DNA from: Methanosarcina sp. Ant1
Lineage (GTDB): Archaea; Halobacteriota; Methanosarcinia; Methanosarcinales; Methanosarcinaceae
NCBI GenBank assembly: GCA_001714685.2
Contig: MDTP02000003.1
Location: forward strand, 1 to 64,000
Direction of reading: 5' to 3'
DNA: 64,000 bases
Positions 36,288 through 45,126 of the stretch are shown here, one piece after another (the stretch's first letter is position 1; the number at the start of each line of letters is the position of its first letter). The position numbers were made by a program, and so were the translations under genes. A model generated the notes under the pieces. That model was given only the letters and a program-made list of their open reading frames with translations. It ran no database searches and was not told the DNA's origin.

Positions 36288-37478
36288 TTACAAAAGCTTT
36301 GAGTATATATCCACAGTCTTTTTTGCGTGGGCTTCCCAGGTAAGCCCCCGCTGAATTATGCTCTTGCGCCCAAATTTTCCCATCTTTTCTCTCTGATTTT
36401 CATCCCCAAGTAGCTTATTAACCTTTTCGGATAGTTCGAGAGGATTTTTTGCAGGCACTAAATAGCCTGTCTCCCCATTGATAATCAATTCTGGAATCCC
36501 TCCAACGTCCGTTGCTACAACTGGAACTTCACAGGCAAGGGCTTCAAGCACTACATTTGGCCTCCCCTCCGAGAGAGAAGGGAGCACAAGAATGTCAGAA
36601 GCTGAGACCCAGAGAGGAATATCCTCATGGTTTACGGGCCCTATAAATTTAATAAAATCGGTAATTTTGAAGTCTTGTGCCATTTTTTTCAGGCTTTTTT
36701 TCAAGCCATCGTCCCTGCCGACCAGATAGAGCTCTGTATTGGAATCCACAAAATTCTTTGCAGCCTCAATCAGGTAATCCACACCTTTTATACTCCTAAG
36801 GGCTCCTACAAATAGAATAATATTCTTATCTAGAGGTAAGTTTAACAGCTTCCTTGCATTTTCTTTTCCTGCGGGCTTGAACTTCTCAGTATCTACACCG
36901 TTTGGAACAACAATGACATTATTTTCGTTTATTCCTAGATTTACGATGTGAAGCTTTAGGTCTTCGCTGACAGAAAGAACTTTATCTGCAAAATTCATAG
37001 CCTTTATGATCTGCCTTGAGGTATAAGATCCCTCATAAGCAACTTTTCTTTCTATTGTGCCAAGTGCACTTATTACGAGGGGGATATTCCATTTCTTTGC
37101 AAGCCCTATCATGCCGAATCCGTCAGGGTATGAAAAGTGTGCGTGGATTAGGTCTGGTTTTGGCTTTATGTTTTTGATTGCGTATCTGGAAACAAAATGA
37201 GCATATGAAATTCCGGTTATAGGGTAAAAATACTTTTTAGGAACAGCATATACATAGCGTGGATAGTGAAGGTCGTATTTTTCGGTGTGCTCAATCCGCG
37301 GCAGTTTGGAAAAATTGTGGTATGGAAATGCGGAAAAAGGAAGCACTAAAGGTTTTGGGGAAACAACAGTAATGTCTACTTTCTGGTTTGCAATTGAATC
37401 AATACTTTGCTTTATGAATGTCCCAAGTTGAGGATAATACCTATTAGGAAATTCCTGACATACTTCCAGTACTCTCAT
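36288..37478 (-). CDS. GT4 glycosyltransferase
   Basis: 396 residues, two Rossmann-like domains (GT-B). The acceptor domain has GTFIKQSIDSIA and HAHFSYPDGF. The donor domain shows VPNGVDTEKF, FVGALRSIKGVDYLIEAA, the E-x7-E-type PSLSEGRPNVVLEALACEVP (catalytic Glu pair) and ATDVGGIPE. It is a retaining cytoplasmic enzyme using NDP-sugars on a lipid-linked acceptor. It is the only minus-strand gene between 31.7 and 40.7 kb and stands alone, divergent from the next GT4 gene. GGTAAAAAGCC precedes the ATG. Confidence 0.92.
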   Translation of the reverse strand: MRVLEVCQEFPNRYYPQLGTFIKQSIDSIANQKVDITVVSPKPLVLPFSAFPYHNFSKLPRIEHTEKYDLHYPRYVYAVPKKYFYPITGISYAHFVSRYAIKNIKPKPDLIHAHFSYPDGFGMIGLAKKWNIPLVISALGTIERKVAYEGSYTSRQIIKAMNFADKVLSVSEDLKLHIVNLGINENNVIVVPNGVDTEKFKPAGKENARKLLNLPLDKNIILFVGALRSIKGVDYLIEAAKNFVDSNTELYLVGRDDGLKKSLKKMAQDFKITDFIKFIGPVNHEDIPLWVSASDILVLPSLSEGRPNVVLEALACEVPVVATDVGGIPELIINGETGYLVPAKNPLELSEKVNKLLGDENQREKMGKFGRKSIIQRGLTWEAHAKKTVDIYSKLL

Positions 37479-37678
37479 GGCTTTTTACCTTTTTTCGCTT
37501 CGGACGCGTCAAAAACAGACAAAGGAGATAATTGATCCTATAAATACCTCTCTCAAAAATGCGCTAGATTTTCGGTTTTGAGATTTATACTAAACTTTCT
37601 TTCTCCAACTTAATAATTAACAAGTAAATTTATGGGATAAACTAATTAACTACTTTTGCTATTCTGGTAACGGCAATC

Positions 37679-38860
37679 ATGTTCAAAAAAGTAAATAGTA
37701 TTTTCCTTGTTTATTACGGTTCCTTCAATACCAAATCAGGTTCGAACGTACATATACTTGAACTTCTCGGAAATTTGAAAAAATACTCAGATGTAGTCCT
37801 GTTCGCGCCTGGTCAGAAGAGTGTGAATCGTGCTTTATCCGGAGTAAAATACGTGCCTGTAATAGACAACAAATATCTTGTACAGCCTTCTTATGAATTC
37901 ATGCTTTCCTTTTACCTTCTTTATTCGTGTATAAAAAACAGGCCTGATGTGCTTTATCTCCGGCAGAATTCCTTCCCATTCTTTCCTATAATTCTATGCA
38001 AAGTTTTGAAAATTCCTTCAGTGGTCGAAGTAAACGGGCTGGTTCTGGATGAGTTAAAAGTAAATAATTCAAAGTCCTTTGCATACAGAATTTTCTCTTA
38101 TCTCGCACTCCGTTCCGAAAAACTCAATTACAGATATTGCAACAGGATAGTTTCTGTCACGGATAAACTCAGAGACGAACTTGTTAGCTTGTATGCTGTT
38201 TCTGAAGACAAAATCTTTGTTATCAACAATGGAGCAAATACTGATTTATTCAAGCCTCTGGACCGAGAGCAGGTAAAAGCAGAATTAGGGCTGGAAAGAT
38301 CAAAAACCTATGTATGTTTTGTCGGGCATCTTGCAGCCTGGCAGGGCGTTGAATTTCTGATCTATGCCTCTCCTTTAATTCTGGATAAATGTCCAGACGT
38401 TCGTTTCCTTGTTGTTGGTGACGGGGCTATGAAAAATAAGTTACTGGAAATAACTTCCGAAGTAGGACTTTTGGATAAATTCATTTTTACCGGGAGGGTT
38501 CCTTACGAAAGTGTCCCTCTATACATTAATGCGGCTGATATCTGCGTTGCCCCTTTCATTAAAGGTAGGAACTCGAAAATAGGGCTTTCTGCCTTGAAAA
38601 CATATGAATATCTTGCCTGTGGAAAGCCAATAGTAGCAAGTAGCATTCCAGGGGTTAAAGATCTGATTGAATTATCTGGGGGGGGTATTTCAGTAAGTCC
38701 TGAGGATCCAGAGGAACTTGCAGTTGCTGTAATTAAATTAATTCTCAATGAAAATGCCCGAGCCCTTATGGGTGAGAAAGGCCGTAAATATGTCGTTGAG
38801 AATCATAGCTGGAATGGGGTTGCAAGGAAAATTCTGGATATGTGTAGCGAGATTATTTGA
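37679..38860 (+). CDS. GT4 glycosyltransferase (paralogue of 50594 gene)
   Basis: 393 residues. The GT-B donor domain has INNGANTDLFKP, FVGHLAAWQGVEFLI and FIKGRNSKIGLSALKTYEYL, with catalytic Glu in KTYEYLACGKP. It is closely similar over its whole length to the protein at 50594-51814 (both share a QGVEYL/QGVEFL motif, GDG.MKN and a Y/YV.ENYSW C-terminus), so the two arose by duplication and probably use related donors. The N-terminal acceptor domain has a short hydrophobic patch near FFPIILCKVLKIP that would attach to the membrane. Confidence 0.9.
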   Translation: MFKKVNSIFLVYYGSFNTKSGSNVHILELLGNLKKYSDVVLFAPGQKSVNRALSGVKYVPVIDNKYLVQPSYEFMLSFYLLYSCIKNRPDVLYLRQNSFPFFPIILCKVLKIPSVVEVNGLVLDELKVNNSKSFAYRIFSYLALRSEKLNYRYCNRIVSVTDKLRDELVSLYAVSEDKIFVINNGANTDLFKPLDREQVKAELGLERSKTYVCFVGHLAAWQGVEFLIYASPLILDKCPDVRFLVVGDGAMKNKLLEITSEVGLLDKFIFTGRVPYESVPLYINAADICVAPFIKGRNSKIGLSALKTYEYLACGKPIVASSIPGVKDLIELSGGGISVSPEDPEELAVAVIKLILNENARALMGEKGRKYVVENHSWNGVARKILDMCSEII

Positions 38861-39276
38861 CAATATCTATTTTTTGAGATATATTTGCATGCGTACCAAA
38901 CTATTATAAGAATTTCTCTAAAAACAAAGGCTTTTATCTTTTGTAGAAATCTCTTATTCGGAGCTAGAACTTGATTTTTGCTGAAAATAACGCTATCGAA
39001 ATAAACTTTAAGTTAACGCCGAATATAAATATAATCTCCCCTAACTTTCTAACTCAAAATTAAAGGTTTTTATAGAAAAATCATTATGCTCTGTCTATAA
39101 AACAGAACTTCTTAGGAACTCTTGAAACCTGAGCAGGAAATTCAACGCTCAAAAGGATTTAAATACCAGATTTTGGATATTGAGTTGGATCACATTGCAA
39201 GAGAAATTTTCATAAAATTATGTTCTTAAGTTTCTTCAATCAAAAATTTTAAAAACAGGATTCCTTTTAGGGTGAT
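38861..39276. other. Intergenic, no gene seen
   Basis: About 415 bp of AT-rich DNA. The last bases hold AGGGTGAT immediately before the flippase start. Confidence 0.45.
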
Positions 39277-40731
39277 ATGGTGTCATATCAAAAGTTTGCA
39301 AGGGATGTCGGCTTCATCGGGACAGTTCAGGTACTTACAAGCTTGGGCAGTTTTTTTCTACTTCCGATAATCACAAAAACCCTTGGAACATATGATTACG
39401 GCCTCTGGGCGCAGATTAATATCACGGTATCTCTAATCTCCCCCCTTGCACTTATGGGTCTTTCCATGGGCTTTGTCAGGTTTTTATCTTCTGAGACAGA
39501 GACGAAGATAATAAAGGAAGCCGTCTATTCCATTCTTTTTTTTGTTACTGTCTCCGGTCTTCTAGCCTCTCTGTTGCTGTATATATTTGCAGAACCCCTT
39601 GCAACTTTTGGTTTTAAGGACCCTGAGGCAACTTATTTTATACAAGCAGGTTCTTTTTTGATTCTCTTGAATGTAATCGAGTCTGTGTCTCTTATTTATT
39701 TCAGGGTCTTCAGGCAGATTAAGAGATTCTCTTATCTTACTCTTTTTGAAACTTTCGCTAAATTATTTTTTATTCTCGTTCTTCTCAAAATGGGATACGG
39801 GCTTCTTGGCGTGATAGCAGCCACATTACTGGTACAGGGTCTTATTTTTTTAATCTCTCTTCTGACCATCATATCACAGATAGGATTTGTTATTCCTAGG
39901 TTTACTTATATGAAAGAGTACCTTCAATTTTCTCTACCGCTTACACCCACTGCGCTTATAAGATGGGTCACGGAATCAAGTGATAGATACTTGGTTACTT
40001 ACTTTCTCGGCCTGGGAAGTGTTGGAGTCTATTCAGCAGCTTGTTCTATCGGAAATCTTATCCAGCTGTTAGTAAGCCCACTTCAACTTATTCTCCTTCC
40101 CGAAATATCAAAGCTGTTTGATGAAAACAAAATTGATCAGGTAAGAACCTACCTGTCTCATTCTTTGAGGTATTTCCTTCTTATTACTATTCCTGCGGTC
40201 TTTGGGATTTCTGCCCTTGCAAAGCCTTTACTCGGAGTTTTTACTACTCAGGATTTTCTTTCAGGCTGGTTTGTAATTCCAATTATTGCCTTTTCCGGAC
40301 TTCTGGCAGGAATCTTTCAAATTTTTGTCAATATTATGTTCCTTGTCAAAGAGACTAAATCTATAACCTACATTAATATTGTTGCTGCGGCTTCTAATGT
40401 ACTGCTTAACCTTCTGCTCATACCTTCTATCGGTATTGGTGGAGCTGCCCTTTCAACCTTGATTTCTTATTTTTTGATGATTGTGTTCTGTATTCATGTA
40501 TCTATGAAACATTTTGTGTTTGATTTTTATTTTTATGATATTGTAAAAAGTATTTTTTCTTCGCTGGCAATGTATCTATTTGTTTCCCATTTCATTATTT
40601 CAAATGTCTACGAACTTTTTGGGATAGCGGGTATGGGAGTGTTTGTCTATATTTTCTTAATGTTTATAATAGGCGGGTTCAGCAAACGTGAAATATCTCT
40701 TGTAAAAAAGTTTACTCGTCCGCGGTTATAA
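39277..40731 (+). CDS. Wzx-type oligosaccharide flippase (1)
   Basis: 484 residues, about 14 TM helices in the MATE/MOP exporter fold. The N-terminal ...TVQVLTSLGSFFLLPIITK...LGTYDYGLWAQ... and the repeated second half (PTALIRWVTESSDRYLVTYF) are typical of polysaccharide biosynthesis flippases. It would move a lipid-linked oligosaccharide to the outer face. The start is ambiguous: ATG 39277 is directly preceded by AGGGTGAT, so the next codon, GTG at 39280, has better spacing. It is followed by a nested inverted repeat and a transposase. Confidence 0.9.
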   Translation: MVSYQKFARDVGFIGTVQVLTSLGSFFLLPIITKTLGTYDYGLWAQINITVSLISPLALMGLSMGFVRFLSSETETKIIKEAVYSILFFVTVSGLLASLLLYIFAEPLATFGFKDPEATYFIQAGSFLILLNVIESVSLIYFRVFRQIKRFSYLTLFETFAKLFFILVLLKMGYGLLGVIAATLLVQGLIFLISLLTIISQIGFVIPRFTYMKEYLQFSLPLTPTALIRWVTESSDRYLVTYFLGLGSVGVYSAACSIGNLIQLLVSPLQLILLPEISKLFDENKIDQVRTYLSHSLRYFLLITIPAVFGISALAKPLLGVFTTQDFLSGWFVIPIIAFSGLLAGIFQIFVNIMFLVKETKSITYINIVAAASNVLLNLLLIPSIGIGGAALSTLISYFLMIVFCIHVSMKHFVFDFYFYDIVKSIFSSLAMYLFVSHFIISNVYELFGIAGMGVFVYIFLMFIIGGFSKREISLVKKFTRPRL

Positions 40732-40740
40732 TTGCCATTC

Positions 40741-40811
40741 GATTATTCTCTAATTAATGAGCTTATTTTGAAACTCAAAATTTGCTTCTTTGAGTGGCAT
40801 TTCGAATAATC
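40741..40811. repeat. Nested inverted repeats between flippase and transposase
   Basis: Outer arms GATTATTC (40741-40748) and GAATAATC (40804-40811) enclose an inner 7-bp stem ACTCAAA / TTTGAGT (40773-40795). It may act as a bidirectional terminator for the convergent flippase and transposase genes. Confidence 0.55.
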
Positions 40812-40828
40812 AATGTATCCTCTTCAAG

Positions 40829-42732
40829 TTAAGCGGAAAACCTCGATTTTCAATTCAATGTACTTTTTTCTCTGATTAGTTGAGCCAGAGATGTCATCTC
40901 AAATTTATTGCTCACTCTATCATAAATGTACGCACATGCACTAACACTCAATTTTTTCGCTGTCTGAACAATTGTCATGAACGTGTCGTTCGCTTTTGTC
41001 CCTTTCTCTGTCACTGTTTGCAGGCTTACATCTCTTTTTCTTACTTTTGCTCTTGCGGCTAACTCTGCTGCATTGTTATGTAAAGGAATCTCTGGTACTC
41101 TCAACACCATCAACAGACTTTTCTTCTTCTCTTTGGTCTTACTGATTCTCTCCTCGAGTTGATCATATCCTGTTTTGGTCGAAAACAATTGGTCAAACTC
41201 AGCATCTAACTGCTCCGCTACCTCTGAATCTGGTTTTATCTTGAACTCACATAGTTTTCCATAATAATCCCAATATTTATCCAGAAAAGCTTTCAGTTTC
41301 TCTTGATAATAAGGTACTACAGGTCGTAGCTTTTTGTAGTTCCTTCCATCATGAATCCAACAATAAGCGTGTTGATAAGTAAGTTTCCGGAATTGAGGGG
41401 CATCATCACTTAGGAGAATATTAACCACAGGTATGTTTGTCATTTGATGATATGACGCAATAGAACAAGCTTCAAGAATTCTCGTCCTGATTGTTTTATA
41501 TCTATCAGGCGGAAAGGAGTAATTCATTTTTCGATTCATTTCTTCTTTGTTGTATATTTTATCCTTAAAAGAAGAGAGTCTTTCAATCCATATCTTGGAA
41601 ACATTAAACGTTTCCATCAGCTCAAATGCTTCTTCATTGAAGAAATATGTTTTTTCATTTCTACATAGTAGTATATCTAAAATTGTTTCTCGATTCTTGT
41701 TGGGGACTGTAAAATAAGCAGCATAGTATTGATTGCAAATTATCTGAGTATAGCAGTTACTGCCATTTACTCTTGCACTTGTATCATCGATCTGCTGGTA
41801 AGCTGTAGAATTTAGACCTGCTTGAAAAATCTCAGCTTTCTCTTCATGGAAAAGATCGTTATTCTCAGTTATTATTCGGGAAATTGTTGACTTGGATATC
41901 AAAATACCTATACTTTCCAGACACTCATGAATTTTAGGCTCTGAAGTATTTGCAACATGATAGAGTGTAAGTATAAAGGTTATCAGTCTAGATCCAAATT
42001 CTCCGTTTACGCTATCTGGTAATTTACCTCGGTATGTCTTACCTTCAGAAGGAGAATAAAAATGCTCTATAAGGTACTTGGTATTCCAAGGTTTCACAAT
42101 GATGTCTCTAATGACTATGGGGCTATAACCTTTAAAAACAGCATCTTCAGGTAAAGTAGACATATCAACTTTACAAGTTTCAGTCTGATGAATCTCTATT
42201 TTGTCTATTCTTGAATTAGATTCCCTGTTTTTTTGAGGTTTTCTTTGATTCCTTTCTTGTTCAGAAGAGATGTCATCTTTCTTTTTAGAACCACGAATGT
42301 TTGGTTTGGTTTGTTCACCCTTAAGCAAGTTGATCTCATCTCGAAGCATCTGGATTTGTTCTTTCTGAGCAATGTTTTCTTTGCTAAGTATTTCGACTAT
42401 AGCAAATAAGCTATTGAAAGCCTTTGCATGTTGTTCGTTCTCAACTTCATCGGGATTGATGTTAAGAGACGCTAAATTTTGAAGATGAGCTTCAAGATTC
42501 ATTTTACCCCAAAATATGAAAATTAATTATGGTGCTAATATTATATTTTACCTGTGATTGTATCAATGATTTTTTAGAAAGATTTTAAGAAATTTGCTTT
42601 TACCTTCGAATTTTAAAAGGATACTAATCAATGAGATTTTGATCCAAGAGCGTATCTTAAAATTAAATTTGGTTCTATAATTGGGATAGGACTTACAAAA
42701 TTGAACTGAAAAACAGTAGCATTAAGCCGTTA
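40829..42732 (-). mobile_element. IS66-like insertion sequence (ends approximate)
   Basis: A transposase gene fills most of this interval. Candidate imperfect terminal inverted repeats are at about 40829-40859 and 42700-42732; their inner ends agree over 12 of 13 bases (TTTTCAATTCAAT versus TTTTCAGTTCAAT). No matching target duplication was found, so the exact ends are uncertain and the copy may be old. Confidence 0.5.
40850..42502 (-). CDS. IS66-like transposase
   Basis: 550 residues. The N-terminal coiled-coil (about 35-65, ENIAQKEQIQMLRDEINLLKG) and a basic linker precede a DDE catalytic core with QIDDTSARVNG, LLSDDAPQF and PLHNNAAELAAR, corresponding to the D, D and E regions of IS66-type transposases; the CWIHDGRNYKK motif matches the family CWAHxRR motif. 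The frame is intact, so the element may still be active. It interrupts the glycan locus between a flippase and an acetyltransferase and is the only intact transposase in the window. Confidence 0.85.
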   Translation of the reverse strand: MNLEAHLQNLASLNINPDEVENEQHAKAFNSLFAIVEILSKENIAQKEQIQMLRDEINLLKGEQTKPNIRGSKKKDDISSEQERNQRKPQKNRESNSRIDKIEIHQTETCKVDMSTLPEDAVFKGYSPIVIRDIIVKPWNTKYLIEHFYSPSEGKTYRGKLPDSVNGEFGSRLITFILTLYHVANTSEPKIHECLESIGILISKSTISRIITENNDLFHEEKAEIFQAGLNSTAYQQIDDTSARVNGSNCYTQIICNQYYAAYFTVPNKNRETILDILLCRNEKTYFFNEEAFELMETFNVSKIWIERLSSFKDKIYNKEEMNRKMNYSFPPDRYKTIRTRILEACSIASYHQMTNIPVVNILLSDDAPQFRKLTYQHAYCWIHDGRNYKKLRPVVPYYQEKLKAFLDKYWDYYGKLCEFKIKPDSEVAEQLDAEFDQLFSTKTGYDQLEERISKTKEKKKSLLMVLRVPEIPLHNNAAELAARAKVRKRDVSLQTVTEKGTKANDTFMTIVQTAKKLSVSACAYIYDRVSNKFEMTSLAQLIREKSTLN

Positions 42733-42756
42733 AATGTCTAAAGTATAATTTTAAAC

Positions 42757-43032
42757 ATGATGGTCACAACACTTGATTTTATACATCGAGTGCGTAAGTC
42801 TGATGGAATAAAGTACTATCCTCAAGGTCAATATGTACTTGAAATTCGGAAAAATTTACGATCTGAAATCCAATTGTATAAATGGTTTGAATTTTGAGAT
42901 AGCCTCTTAGCACCTGAAGCACAAAATCAATTGTAATAGGCTTTAGTTAGTATTATGCTATATGCAACTGAAGGTTTCAATGCTATTGATTCTATTTACC
43001 GCGTAAATCCTAAATATCAAGGGAACGACTAA
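42757..43032 (+). pseudogene. Short gene broken by three in-frame stops
   Basis: A single frame of 92 codons starting MMVTTLDFIHRVRKSDGIKY contains TGA (42895-42897) and consecutive TAA and TAG (42934-42939), yet remains coding-like up to TAA at 43030-43032 (...IDSIYRVNPKYQGND). It lies next to the insertion sequence and was probably damaged when the region was rearranged. Family not recognised. Confidence 0.55.
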
Positions 43033-43121
43033 TTTTGGGAGAAGGCGTTTAACAGAAATTACTTAAAATGGTGGATATATTACATATTCTTCTACCTGCG
43101 AGAAACTCGAGGAATATATTT

Positions 43122-43727
43122 ATGATAAAGTCAAAACAAGACTACAAGTATTATTTAGAAGCAGATAGAATTGCTTTAGGTAAAAAAAGGAAAAAACCAA
43201 TGATTTTTTTTGATGAAGTGTGGGTGTTTGAGAGGTTGCTAAGAAAAGTTGAGTATTATAAAAACTGTAAAAAATCTAAATTTTACCATCCCTATTATTA
43301 TTACCTATATCTAAAACTTCATTTATTAAGTATATTCCTTGGTTTCCATATTAAGCCAAATGTTTTTGGCCCGGGACTATCCATCAGTCATCCAGGTACT
43401 ATTGTTGTTAATGGAAACGCAAAAGTAGGCGCTAATTGTAGGATACACGTTTGCACATCCATTGGAACTAAAGCAGGACATGATGATCTAGCGCCAACAA
43501 TAGGTAATAATGTTTATATCGGACCTGGGGCAAAAATCTTTGGAGATATAAAAATCGCAGATGGAATAGCTATAGGAGCTAATTCAGTTGTAAACAAATC
43601 ATTTACAGAACCAAATATCGGGATTGCAGGGGTTCCAGCTCAGAAGATAAACGATAAAGGTTCTGAGAAATTGGTCAAAAAAGCGACAGAAATCTTAGAG
43701 GGTCAATCAAATGATTATAAATACTAA
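43122..43727 (+). CDS. Serine O-acetyltransferase-like hexapeptide acyltransferase
   Basis: 201 residues from ATG 43122, which has GAGGAA eight bases upstream; a longer frame from 43068 lacks such a site. The N-terminal helical part (MIKSKQDYKYYLEADRIALG) is typical of CysE-like enzymes embedded in polysaccharide loci. The rest is left-handed beta-helix with SHPGTIVVNGNAKVG, the conserved HVCTSIGTKAG and IGNNVYIGPGAKIFGDIKIA. In glycan clusters such proteins O-acetylate sugars rather than make O-acetylserine, and no cysteine-synthesis gene is nearby. It is flanked by the IS66-like element and the epimerase. Confidence 0.87.
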   Translation: MIKSKQDYKYYLEADRIALGKKRKKPMIFFDEVWVFERLLRKVEYYKNCKKSKFYHPYYYYLYLKLHLLSIFLGFHIKPNVFGPGLSISHPGTIVVNGNAKVGANCRIHVCTSIGTKAGHDDLAPTIGNNVYIGPGAKIFGDIKIADGIAIGANSVVNKSFTEPNIGIAGVPAQKINDKGSEKLVKKATEILEGQSNDYKY

Positions 43728-43957
43728 TTATATCCAAGAAATCTACTAAATGTAAAAAATGTGCATACTTGACTAAGTAGTATCAACTTTATAGACTTTC
43801 CTACTTTTCTCATTCTTCAAGGCTCCACCCTTTTTAAGTCAAAGAGCCATTATCTGAGTTATCTGTCCCTTACGTTTCCTATAAATATCCAGAGATATCT
43901 CCTGTGTTCTCTATAGTCCACCTTTAAATTTAAAAAATAATGAAGAGGGTTTGAAAC

Positions 43958-44914
43958 TTAATTATAATATTCATCAAGTAATGTCCTCGCAGTTTCCCTC
44001 ACGCTTCTCTCCGAAGTGTAGGCAGGCTTCCATCCTATGTCCTTGAGTTTTTCGATGTCTAACCTCATCCTTGGCACATCTCCTTTCCAGCCCCTGTTTC
44101 CTCCGGTGTAGATAAATTTGACCTCAGAAAGCTTCATTTCTTCAACAATGGCTCTTCCTATTCCGGTGGCACTGATAGTATCCTCTGAGCCAATATTAAA
44201 TATATTTACATCTTCTTTGCTTTTCTCTATTGCAAACAATATCGCATCGACACATTCTGATACGTGCAAGTAGGATTTTTCCTGCTTGCCATCGCCAAGA
44301 ATCTCCAGCTGGATAGGGTTTTCCTGCAGCTTTCTTATAAAATCAACAGTAATTCCATGAGTGCTCCGAGGGCCGACAATATTTGCAAAACGGAAGATCC
44401 ACGCCTGCATATCGAAGGTGTGAGAGTATGAGGTAATAAGAGCTTCACAGGCAAGTTTGGAAGCGCCGTATAGGGATATCGGAAGAAGGGGGCCGTAATT
44501 TTCCGGAGTGGGCATGATATGTGCCTCTCCGTAGATAGTAGAAGTGGAGGTAAATGCAACCTTTTTAACGCTGTTTTTCCTCATAGCTTCCAGAAGATTG
44601 TAGGTTGCCAAAATGTTCTGATCAAAATGGATTTTAGTATCTGAAGCCCCAAGCCTGACGTCAGGATTCGCAGCCACATGGAAAACGAGGTCAATATCTT
44701 TGCAAGCTCTTTCTATAGCTTTATGATCAAGAAGGTCTCCTTTTATAAGTGTGAAATCCGGGTTTTCAAGATGGTTCTCTATGAATCCAATTTTTCCTGA
44801 ACTAAGGTTATCAAAAACAGTAATCCTGTTCCCTTTTTCTGTAAGGCAATCCACAAGGTGGCTCCCTATAAAGCCAGCCCCCCCTGTAACAAGTATCTTA
44901 TTCTTTGTAGGCAT
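43958..44914 (-). CDS. NAD-dependent nucleotide-sugar epimerase (GalE-like)
   Basis: 318 residues, extended SDR. Glycine motif TGGAGFIGSHLVD near the N-terminus, catalytic TSTSTIYGE with the Y-x3-K motif in LYGASKLACEA, and the substrate-binding NIVGPRSTHG region. GGAGGA six bases before ATG 44914 fixes the start; an ATG at 44959 adds 15 residues without a site. It would epimerise UDP-glucose, UDP-GlcNAc or UDP-GlcA at C4. Next to UDP-glucose dehydrogenase, UDP-GlcA to UDP-GalA or UDP-GlcNAc to UDP-GalNAc are both plausible. Confidence 0.9.
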   Translation of the reverse strand: MPTKNKILVTGGAGFIGSHLVDCLTEKGNRITVFDNLSSGKIGFIENHLENPDFTLIKGDLLDHKAIERACKDIDLVFHVAANPDVRLGASDTKIHFDQNILATYNLLEAMRKNSVKKVAFTSTSTIYGEAHIMPTPENYGPLLPISLYGASKLACEALITSYSHTFDMQAWIFRFANIVGPRSTHGITVDFIRKLQENPIQLEILGDGKQEKSYLHVSECVDAILFAIEKSKEDVNIFNIGSEDTISATGIGRAIVEEMKLSEVKFIYTGGNRGWKGDVPRMRLDIEKLKDIGWKPAYTSERSVRETARTLLDEYYN

Positions 44915-45126
44915 TGAAAATCCTCCAATAATTTTTCTGTCCCTATTAATATTTTGCACTATTTCCAGGTAATCAGAAAACTCCTTGCCTCAACTATCTG
45001 TATGAGGTCAGGTAAACGTTGAGGAAAATTAATAATCTTATAGATGAAAAGTTCTTTGAATTAGCTGTGAGAAGTATCTTTTCACAGAGTTCTTTTTAGA
45101 AAATAGAGATTATTTCTGCCGGTTAT

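Noticed and set aside
42757-43032. Pyrrolysine readthrough of the broken gene next to the IS
   Set aside because: TGA and TAA also occur in frame, which pyrrolysine decoding cannot explain.
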